Shown: positions 1 through 4,558 of the stretch, in pieces
How the letters are laid out: every line of letters starts with the position of its first letter
Position numbering within the stretch: the stretch's first letter is position 1
Assembly: GCA_023453335.1 (NCBI GenBank)
Contig: JAEXTU010000102.1
Span: 1 to 6,092 of the forward strand
DNA from: Pseudomonadota bacterium
GTDB taxonomy: Bacteria > Desulfobacterota > Desulfovibrionia > Desulfovibrionales > Desulfovibrionaceae
Direction of reading: 5' to 3'
DNA: 6,092 nucleotides
Notes under the pieces: model-generated
What the model saw: the letters and a program-made list of their open reading frames with translations, nothing else
Told to the model about the DNA's origin: nothing
Database searches by the model: none
Made by a program: the position numbers and the translations under genes

Positions 1-16
1 GGGTGGTGGTTTCCAT
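1..16 (-). CDS. Probable first five codons of a further gene (left-edge partial)
   Basis: On the minus strand an ATG at 16-14 is followed by GAA ACC ACC ACC (M-E-T-T-T) and runs off the window. The start is proposed because a strong Shine-Dalgarno sequence, GGAGGAGA (complement of 20-27), lies about six bases before it. It sits roughly 130 nt after the radical SAM stop, beyond a stem-loop, so it may begin a new transcription unit in the same direction. Nothing can be said of its function from five residues. Only sequence to the left of the window would confirm that the frame stays open. Confidence 0.45.
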
Positions 17-72
17 GGCTCTCCTCCAGCGGCTTCCCGCCAGTTACCCTCTTAGCCGAGTCCGGAGCCGAC

Positions 73-104
73 AGAAAGCACCCCACGGGGAAAAGTGGCT
101 TTCT
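73..104 (-). terminator. Stem-loop between two genes, possible terminator
   Basis: An exact 7-bp inverted repeat (AGAAAGC at 73-79, GCTTTCT at 98-104) encloses a further CAC/GTG pairing with a bulge. It lies about 40 nt past the radical SAM stop codon and before the candidate start of the next gene. The position suits a terminator or a leader structure. The outer stem is only moderately GC-rich and no clean T-tract follows on the minus strand, so intrinsic termination is uncertain. The rest of 17-145 shows nothing else recognisable. Confidence 0.3.
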
Positions 105-145
105 CCCAGGGATTCGGGAAAATCTCCCGCAATCGAACTGAGGGT

Positions 146-1417
146 TCAGGCCTTTTTGCCGTTCTGGAGAAACGGGTTGAAGTACCCGTACTCCAGGCCG
201 GGGCAGGCCTTCTTGAGGCGCTTGCGAAAGTGTTGCAGGCCCATGGCCGGGCCGCCGGGGTGCCGGGCGGCCAGGGCGAGGTAGAGGTCGGGGTCCAGGT
301 TCAGGTTGCGCAACTGGATGTAATCGACCTTGTGGGTCCCCACCAGGTCGGCCAGCGCGGCCAGCTCCTCCTCGGTGTCGGTGACCCCGGGGAAGAAGAT
401 GAGGTTGAGCGACACCCACAGGCCCGCGGCCTTGGCCGTGCGGATGCTCTCCACCACGTCCGCGAATCCGTACCCCTTGGGCCGGTAGTAGTCCGCGTAC
501 AGGCTGGGCCGGGCGCTGACCAGGCTGACCCGGATGGAGTCGGCCCCGGCCTTGGCGATGCGCCCCACGCCCTCGGGCAGGCTGGCGTTGGTGTTCACGT
601 TCACCGTGCCCGTGCCCCCGCCGGCCCGGAAGGCGGCCACCGCCTCGGCGATGGCGCGGGCCTCGGTCAGGGGCTCGCCCTCGCAGCCCTGGCCAAAGGA
701 GAGGATGGGCCGCTTCTCGCGGCGGCAGTGCTCGGCCATGACCTGCACGATCTCCTTGGGGTCCGGGGCGAAACTGATGCGGTTCTGGGTGGCCGGGAAC
801 CCGGAGTCCGCTGGCTGCTCGGACAGGCAGCCCAGGCAGCGGGCGTTGCAGGTGCGGGCGGTGGGCAGGGGGGCCTCGAAGCGGCCCAGGGCCAGGTTGC
901 GCGCGGCCGGGCAGCAGTAGGTCAGGGCGCAGTTGGCCAGGTGGGCCATGAGCCGGTTCTTGGGATAGGCGGCCAGGAGCCGCTGCGCGCCCTTGGCGAT
1001 GCGCTCGCGGGGGATGCCGGCAAAGACCTGGCGGCGGTCCTCGTCCACCTTCTTGGTGCAGACCCAGAGCTTGCCCTCGGCATAGCCCACGGCCGCATAG
1101 GAGAACATGGGCAGCACCGGCGCGTCCTGGTCCTTGTGGTAGGCGACCACCCCGGTGGCGGTGTGGCCCGGGCAGACAAAGGCGGCCACCGCCTGCTCTT
1201 CCACCGCCTCAGCCTCGCCGCTCTCCGGGTCCAGGCCCACGGCGCGGCGGCCGGGCAGCACGAAAAGCTCGCTCTCCGGGGGCAGGGGCATGACCTCGCC
1301 CGGCCGGGGCAGGGCCAGCTCGTCCCCGCGGCGGGTGAGCATGAGCAGGTCGGGATGGTCGAAGATGCGCCCGGCGGCGTCGGCAAAGACCAGATGGGGG
1401 GTGAGGTGGCGCGGCAT
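146..1417 (-). CDS. Radical SAM domain protein with Cys-bearing N-terminal extension
   Basis: This is a 423-residue protein. The radical SAM signature CNARCLGC (Cys190, Cys194, Cys197; CX3CX2C) should bind a 4Fe-4S cluster that cleaves S-adenosylmethionine. It is followed by FGQGCEGEPL (241-250), which matches the GGEP-type SAM-binding strand, then NVNTNASLP (273-281) and SIRVSLVSA (294-302), typical of the TIM-barrel core. The core ends near residue 375, and the last 45 residues are basic and aromatic. About 185 residues precede the signature, including Cys82, Cys120 and a group at Cys163, Cys168 and Cys169, with no family I can name. The start is the ATG at 1417, with GGGAG five bases upstream; the TPR gene stops 50 nt before it, so the two are probably co-transcribed. 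The overall layout resembles uncharacterised radical SAM proteins of sulfate reducers. Substrate and reaction are unknown. The radical SAM call is firm, the role is not. Confidence 0.93.
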   Translation of the reverse strand: MPRHLTPHLVFADAAGRIFDHPDLLMLTRRGDELALPRPGEVMPLPPESELFVLPGRRAVGLDPESGEAEAVEEQAVAAFVCPGHTATGVVAYHKDQDAPVLPMFSYAAVGYAEGKLWVCTKKVDEDRRQVFAGIPRERIAKGAQRLLAAYPKNRLMAHLANCALTYCCPAARNLALGRFEAPLPTARTCNARCLGCLSEQPADSGFPATQNRISFAPDPKEIVQVMAEHCRREKRPILSFGQGCEGEPLTEARAIAEAVAAFRAGGGTGTVNVNTNASLPEGVGRIAKAGADSIRVSLVSARPSLYADYYRPKGYGFADVVESIRTAKAAGLWVSLNLIFFPGVTDTEEELAALADLVGTHKVDYIQLRNLNLDPDLYLALAARHPGGPAMGLQHFRKRLKKACPGLEYGYFNPFLQNGKKA

Positions 1418-1422
1418 GGGTG

Positions 1423-1448
1423 CTCCCTACCCCGGGCCGGGGCCGGGG
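1423..1448 (-). promoter_or_regulatory. GC hairpin next to the Shine-Dalgarno of the radical SAM gene
   Basis: In the 50-nt gap after the TPR gene, the minus strand carries CCCCGG, a 7-nt spacer, then CCGGGG (1448-1430). This would form a strong 6-bp GC hairpin. It ends two bases before the Shine-Dalgarno GGGAG (1427-1423), itself five bases from the ATG. Such a hairpin could affect ribosome access or protect a processed mRNA end. It could also arise by chance in such GC-rich sequence. No T-tract follows, so it is not an intrinsic terminator. Confidence 0.35.
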
Positions 1449-1467
1449 GCAAGTGGCGGGCCACGCC

Positions 1468-2283
1468 TCAGGCGGCGTCGGTGCGGACGTCCAGCTCGGC
1501 GAGCCCCAGACCCGCGGTCATGAGCGAGGGTTCGGCCCGGACCAGGACCCGCAGGAGCTGCTGGGCCTCGGCCAGGCCGGGGTTGATGTCCAGGGCCTTC
1601 TGCACCAGGTCGTGGGACCGGCCGAAGTCGCGCAGCTCGAAAAGCACCCGGGCCAGGTTGTAGAGCAGGTGGTCGTCGTTCTCGGCCAGGGCCATGGCCC
1701 GGGAGTAGTACTCCACGGCCTCATTGAACAGCCGGCCCTTGCGCAGGGCGATGCCGAACTCGTTGAACAGGTGCTTGTGCTCGGCCGAGTAGGCGGCCTC
1801 CAGGGTGATCAGGCGGTTGAACACGTAGGTGGCCTTCTCCATGTCGCCCCGCTTCAGGTAGGTGATGCCCAGGCCGAAATTGGCCCGGATCTCCTCCTCG
1901 TTGATCTGCAGGGCGTGCTTGTACTCCACCTCGGCGCTGAACAGCTCGTCCTGGTCGCGGTGCTCGTCGCCGCGCTGCACCGCCTCCTCCAGCTGGCGCA
2001 TGCGCGGCCGCACCACGCCCAGGAACAGGTCAGGCTCCGGGTGGTAGTCCGCGAGGAACGCGTCCCGGTCCAGGCGCTTCTTGTCGCCCACCGGGACCAT
2101 GTTCTTGTTCATGCCCTGGATGAAGAGCTCGTCGGCCGAGGTGCGCTCGATGAGCCAGTAGGTCTTGGCCTCCTGGCGGCGCTTGGTGCTGCCGAACCCC
2201 AGGGTGTGGGTCACCTTCTCGGAGAAGACTCCGACAAAGGGGCCGGTGGCTTCGGCTGGCTGCGGTGGTGTTTTCTTGCTCAT
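1468..2283 (-). CDS. Tetratricopeptide repeat (TPR) protein
   Basis: This is a 271-residue soluble protein with no signal peptide or membrane segment. Residues about 95-240 form consecutive TPR-like helical pairs: SAEVEYKHALQINEEE (116-131), ANFGLGITYLKRGDMEKA (134-151) with YVFNRLITLE, FNEFGIALRKGRLFNEAVEYY (173-193), and LLYNLARVLFELRDF (206-220) with DLVQKALDINP. The spacing and the A/G/Y/P positions fit TPRs, which act as protein-protein scaffolds. Residues 15-92 form a separate N-terminal region (PFVGVFSEKVTHTLGFGS, then a basic KRRQEAK and YWLIER) that is not TPR and that I recall only from Desulfovibrio-like proteins. It is the first gene of the left transcription unit, and the radical SAM gene follows 50 nt later. 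The ATG at 2283 has only a poor Shine-Dalgarno (CGGA), but the N-terminal MSKK and a promoter just upstream support it. The partner protein is unknown. Confidence 0.88.
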   Translation of the reverse strand: MSKKTPPQPAEATGPFVGVFSEKVTHTLGFGSTKRRQEAKTYWLIERTSADELFIQGMNKNMVPVGDKKRLDRDAFLADYHPEPDLFLGVVRPRMRQLEEAVQRGDEHRDQDELFSAEVEYKHALQINEEEIRANFGLGITYLKRGDMEKATYVFNRLITLEAAYSAEHKHLFNEFGIALRKGRLFNEAVEYYSRAMALAENDDHLLYNLARVLFELRDFGRSHDLVQKALDINPGLAEAQQLLRVLVRAEPSLMTAGLGLAELDVRTDAA

Positions 2284-2319
2284 GCGCTATCCGGAAGACG
2301 AAGCGTGGTAATGATGGCA

Positions 2320-2348
2320 AGGATAGTCACCATCCCGGGGTCGGACAA
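2320..2348 (-). promoter_or_regulatory. Candidate sigma70-type promoter for the TPR-radical SAM unit
   Basis: On the minus strand TTGTCC (2348-2343) and TATCCT (2325-2320) are separated by 17 nt, each matching 4 of 6 bases of the -35 and -10 consensus. Initiation would fall near 2313, giving a leader of about 30 nt before the ATG at 2283. The location in the only long AT-richer gap upstream of the gene supports the call. A second ATTGTCC copy lies 27 nt further upstream (2376-2370). The weak consensus match keeps confidence modest. Confidence 0.4.
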
Positions 2349-2410
2349 TAGGGAGAATTTGGTGCGAATGGACAATCGAGAGCAAGTTTCTTTTGATTGC
2401 GCCAGATTTC

Positions 2411-2460
2411 AGCGAATTCCTCAAGAATCAGCCGGGGTGGCGTAATCATCGAGGAATGCT
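2411..2460. repeat. Interrupted inverted repeat in the intergenic region
   Basis: ATTCCTC (2416-2422) and GAGGAAT (2451-2457) are exact reverse complements. The match extends to AGC (2411-2413) and GCT (2458-2460) if two bases are bulged. The arms are separated by 28 nt. The element lies in the non-coding gap between the nucleotidyltransferase and TPR genes, upstream of the candidate promoter. It could be a looped operator pair, the stem of a small RNA, or the remnant of a mobile element. Nothing in the sequence chooses among these. Confidence 0.4.
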
Positions 2461-2488
2461 AGGAAACTTTTTTGCCCGCGAAAATGTA

Positions 2489-2511
2489 TGGCAATCGCCA
2501 CTGAATCGCCA
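2489..2511. repeat. Phased direct repeat AATCGCCA, candidate regulator site
   Basis: AATCGCCA occurs at 2493-2500 and again at 2504-2511, an 11-nt period that would put both copies on nearly the same face of the helix. The first copy is also half of TGGC-AATC-GCCA (2489-2500), a small dyad. Helically phased repeats of this kind are typical of transcription-factor sites. The site lies about 140-170 nt upstream of the candidate promoter, which is far for a simple repressor. The remainder of 2349-2521 shows no gene. Confidence 0.35.
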
Positions 2512-2521
2512 TGCAACGGTG

Positions 2522-2552
2522 AAAACGTCCGGCCTGGGCAGGGGCCTCAGGC
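2522..2552 (-). terminator. Candidate intrinsic terminator of the right-hand unit
   Basis: Immediately after the nucleotidyltransferase stop, the minus strand reads GCCTGAGG, loop CCCCTG, then CCCAGGC. This forms a 7-bp GC stem with one bulged A (2552-2532), followed within seven bases by TTTT (2525-2522). The shape and place fit a Rho-independent terminator ending the chromate-transporter to nucleotidyltransferase unit. The short T-tract and the gap before it make it weak. Confidence 0.4.
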
Positions 2553-3398
2553 TCAGTGCCGCAGCCGGCCCTCGAACAGGTCGCGGCAGCGGGCGTAGCC
2601 GGCCGGGGTGCCGGCGTCGAGCACCGTGCCGCTGACCGGCTCGCCGTGGAAAGGGACGCCCGCGTCGAGCATGAGCCGCCGCACCTTGCCATCGGTGAGT
2701 TCCACCCGGGGGTCGTGCGCCCAGTATTTCTCCGCGGCCCTGGCGATGAAGTCCAAAAAGTGGGGCAGGGCCGCGTACAGGCCGCAGGTGCGCAGCTCGC
2801 CGGCCATGCGGGGTGCGAAGGGACCGGGCTGCTTGGGATGAAAGCGGGTGATGGCGATGCTCCCGTCCGGCTGCCGGGCAATGTCCACCCGGCCCGAGGC
2901 GGGCAGGGTGGCCGCGGCCGCCTCGTCCACGGCCATGAGCGCCACGGTGTCCCGGCCGGTGCGGGCCAGGGCCGCGCAGGCCAGGGCTAGGGCCCCGGCC
3001 GGCCGGGGCAGGTTGTCCGGGTAGGCCACGGCAAAGGCTGCGCCCTCCAGGAACTCCCGGGCGGCTAGGATGGCGTCGCACTCCCCGCGGGGCAGATCCT
3101 GGTATACGAAGGACACTGACAGACGGGCCAGGACCCGGGCCAGGTCCGCGGATGCGGCCGGGTACTCCCGGCGGGCGAAGCCGGGGTCCTCCACCAACCG
3201 GCGCAGGTCCTCCTTGCCCGGCCGGATGACCACCGCCGCCGCAGTGCAGCCGGCCAGGGCCGCCTCCTCCAGGGCGTGCAGCAGGAGCGGCCGGCCGGCC
3301 ACCGGCAGGAGTTCCTTGGGCCGCAGGGGGTCCACCGCCCGCATGCGGGCGCCCAGCCCGGCGGCCGGGATCACGGCGCGGCGCGGGGCGATGGTCAC
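2553..3398 (-). CDS. GalU-like sugar-1-phosphate nucleotidyltransferase
   Basis: This 281-residue protein has the Rossmann-like nucleotidyltransferase fold that couples an NTP to a sugar 1-phosphate and releases pyrophosphate. Visible motifs are the nucleotide loop IPAAGLGARMRA (10-21), RPKELLPVAGRPLL (26-39), the metal-binding Asp of YPDN (126-129), a GELRTCGLY segment (200-208), and DAGTPAGY (261-268) near the end. The order and length agree with bacterial UTP-glucose-1-phosphate uridylyltransferases. However, the usual GLGHAVL segment is replaced by GECDAIL (105-111), so the natural sugar or nucleotide may differ. The start is GTG at 3398; no ATG is in frame before Met19, which is inside the nucleotide loop, and the Shine-Dalgarno is weak. 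It follows the 4Fe-4S gene by 64 nt. A role in supplying UDP-sugars for envelope polysaccharide is likely from the family but not shown here. Confidence 0.85.
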   Translation of the reverse strand: MTIAPRRAVIPAAGLGARMRAVDPLRPKELLPVAGRPLLLHALEEAALAGCTAAAVVIRPGKEDLRRLVEDPGFARREYPAASADLARVLARLSVSFVYQDLPRGECDAILAAREFLEGAAFAVAYPDNLPRPAGALALACAALARTGRDTVALMAVDEAAAATLPASGRVDIARQPDGSIAITRFHPKQPGPFAPRMAGELRTCGLYAALPHFLDFIARAAEKYWAHDPRVELTDGKVRRLMLDAGVPFHGEPVSGTVLDAGTPAGYARCRDLFEGRLRH

Positions 3399-3431
3399 GG
3401 GCGGCCCGGTCCCGGATGCCGGAGCGTGGCC

Positions 3432-3463
3432 ATCCCGCGCGCGGTGGGACCCGGCTGCGGGAT
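3432..3463. repeat. Inverted repeat at the stop of the 4Fe-4S gene
   Basis: ATCCCGC (3432-3438) and GCGGGAT (3457-3463) are exact reverse complements around an 18-nt, GC-rich centre that can pair further. The element overlaps the last base of the 4Fe-4S gene's stop codon and lies in the 64-nt gap before the nucleotidyltransferase. With no T-tract it is unlikely to be a full intrinsic terminator. It could attenuate transcription or stabilise the upstream mRNA. The rest of the gap shows nothing else. Confidence 0.35.
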
Positions 3464-4365
3464 CATGGCTTGAGCGGGTCCTTGTACGGCCCGCCGGCCT
3501 CGGCGACCTTGCTGCCGGGAACCCCGGCGATCTCGAAGCCGATGGCCCCGTAGCGGCAGGAGTGGTTCATGCACCTGAGGCACCGGATGCAGTTCTGGTG
3601 GTTGGGGTCGTCGTAGAAGGCGACGCCCATGGGGCATTGCCGCTCGCAGGCCCCGCAGCGGACGCATTTCTCCTCGTCAAAGGTGAGGCGCAGCACGCTG
3701 ATCCGGTTGAAAAGCGAATAGAAAGCTCCCAGGGGGCAGGCGGTGCGGCAGAACGGGCGCTTGCTGACCACCATCCAGGCCAGGAAAAAGAAGAGGATGG
3801 CGAACTTGTTGAGCAGCAGCCCGCCGGCCAGGGAGCGGAGGTTGGGCTGCATGGCCAGCAGGGGCAGGCCGGCCTCCAAGGTGCCGGCCGGGCAGACGTA
3901 CTTGCAGTACCAGGTCTGCCCGTAGCCGAAGGGGTCCAGGACCAGGGCGGGCAGGAGGACGACGAACAGGAGCAGGAACACATACTTGAGCGGATAGAGC
4001 TGGCGGGGGATGGCCAGCTTGGGCGAGGGGATGCGGTACATGAGCCCCTGGAGCAGGCCAAAGGGGCAAAGCCAGCCACAGGGCATGCGGCCCACCAGCG
4101 CGCCCAGGGTGCCGAGGAAGCCCAGGACATACAGCCCTACATGGGCCTTACCTGTTTCGAGGCTGGGGCGGATGGACGCGAAGAGGAACTGGAGGGAGCC
4201 GATGGGGCAGGAGAGGGCCGCGGCCGGGCAGGAATAGCAGTTGAGCCCGGGCGAGCAGAAGGACTTGAGCCTGCCGCCATAGATGACCGGGCCCCCGAAG
4301 GGGGTCAGCCACCAGGCGTTGGTGGTGGCGGAGGCCGCGATCTGCACCCAGCGCCGCAGATCCAT
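3463..4365 (-). CDS. NapH/FixG-like polytopic membrane 4Fe-4S protein
   Basis: This 300-residue protein probably passes electrons between a membrane quinol or thiol donor and a soluble or periplasmic acceptor. From the N-terminus: WVQIAASATTNAWWLTPFGG (7-26); a Cys group at 37, 43, 46 and 53; PCGWLCPFGLLQ (95-106), the hallmark CX3CP of NapH/FixG/RdxA-type proteins; YCKYVCP (153-159); FCRTACPLGAF (205-215); then two ferredoxin-type sites, CVRCGACERQCP (234-245) and CIRCLRCMNHSC (259-270). Hydrophobic segments at about 76-92, 127-143 and 186-200 are the clearest membrane helices. The second ferredoxin site has four residues before its last Cys and no following Pro, unlike the usual CX2CX2CX3CP. 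An upstream start at 4548 was rejected because it would overlap the small CxxC gene with an arginine-rich, non-family N-terminus. The chosen ATG at 4365 begins MDLRRWVQ and is coupled to that small gene (TGATG). It is not assigned to napH because no nap genes are present. Confidence 0.92.
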   Translation of the reverse strand: MDLRRWVQIAASATTNAWWLTPFGGPVIYGGRLKSFCSPGLNCYSCPAAALSCPIGSLQFLFASIRPSLETGKAHVGLYVLGFLGTLGALVGRMPCGWLCPFGLLQGLMYRIPSPKLAIPRQLYPLKYVFLLLFVVLLPALVLDPFGYGQTWYCKYVCPAGTLEAGLPLLAMQPNLRSLAGGLLLNKFAILFFFLAWMVVSKRPFCRTACPLGAFYSLFNRISVLRLTFDEEKCVRCGACERQCPMGVAFYDDPNHQNCIRCLRCMNHSCRYGAIGFEIAGVPGSKVAEAGGPYKDPLKP

Positions 4366-4499
4366 CAGCCCACCCCGATGCAGGACAGGCAGATGGTCAC
4401 GGCCTTTTCGAACACGGCCTCGGGCTCGCCCAGGGTCACGCCCAGGATGAAGAAAACCAGGAACACGCAGAGCAGCACGTACGGCAATCGGCGTCGCAT
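4365..4499 (-). CDS. 44-residue single-helix membrane protein with C-terminal CxxC
   Basis: This short gene encodes Arg-rich MRRRLPYVLL, then a hydrophobic helix to about residue 23 (CVFLVFFILGVTLG, 11-24), an amphipathic EPEAVFEKAVT (25-35) and the terminal motif ICLSCIGVG, with Cys37 and Cys40. A perfect Shine-Dalgarno AGGAGG lies seven bases before its ATG. Its TGA shares a base with the ATG of the membrane 4Fe-4S gene, so translation is probably coupled. The layout matches, from memory, small CxxC-motif proteins annotated as the CD1871A family, which also end in ICLxCIGxG and which I recall beside 4Fe-4S membrane proteins; this was not checked by search. The positive N-terminus suggests it stays in the cytoplasm with the CxxC outside, though this is inference. 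The cysteine pair could be a redox disulfide or metal ligand serving its neighbour. No biochemical role is known to me. Confidence 0.85.
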   Translation of the reverse strand: MRRRLPYVLLCVFLVFFILGVTLGEPEAVFEKAVTICLSCIGVG

Positions 4500-4506
4500 G
4501 GCGCAA

Positions 4507-4512
4507 CCTCCT
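4507..4512 (-). promoter_or_regulatory. Consensus Shine-Dalgarno of the CxxC microprotein
   Basis: The minus strand reads AGGAGGTTGCGCC before the ATG at 4499, giving AGGAGG with a seven-base spacer. It is one of the best ribosome binding sites in the window. It decides that the 44-residue frame is a real gene rather than leader sequence for an N-terminally extended 4Fe-4S protein. Confidence 0.8.
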
Positions 4513-4528
4513 GGGGCGAGGCCTAGCA

Positions 4529-4542
4529 CGTCCGGCAGGACG
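4529..4542 (-). other. Small hairpin upstream of the CxxC gene
   Basis: CGTCC, loop TGCC, GGACG forms a compact 5-bp stem in the 59-nt gap between the chromate transporter stop and the CxxC microprotein. It has no following T-tract. It may be an mRNA processing or stability element, or chance. I see no clear promoter in this gap, so the small gene is probably read through from the transporter. Confidence 0.25.
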
Positions 4543-4558
4543 GTTCAACCAGGGCAGT

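Noticed and set aside
200..1300. Many recurring GGCCAGG-like words, also seen through 4600-5800
   Set aside because: They are irregularly spaced and fall on Leu/Ala/Gly codons (CTG GCC), so they reflect codon preference rather than a repeat element.
95..1663. Long plus-strand open frame opposite the radical SAM gene
   Set aside because: Its translation is low-complexity Gly/Gln/Ala/Val/His-rich sequence with no motif, as expected opposite GC-rich coding sequence. The minus frame carries clear radical SAM motifs.
2461..2480. T-run at 2468-2473 as a plus-strand terminator
   Set aside because: No GC-rich stem precedes it on the plus strand and no plus-strand gene ends there.
3463..4365. Assignment of the 4Fe-4S gene as napH of a nitrate reductase operon
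   Set aside because: No napA, napG, napB or related gene is present, and the extra N-terminal cysteines and small CxxC partner do not fit a standard nap operon.
4366..4548. N-terminal extension of the 4Fe-4S protein starting at 4548
   Set aside because: The 61 extra residues are Arg/Pro-rich and unlike the family, and they overlap the CxxC microprotein, which has the real Shine-Dalgarno. The start at 4365 gives the normal N-terminus.
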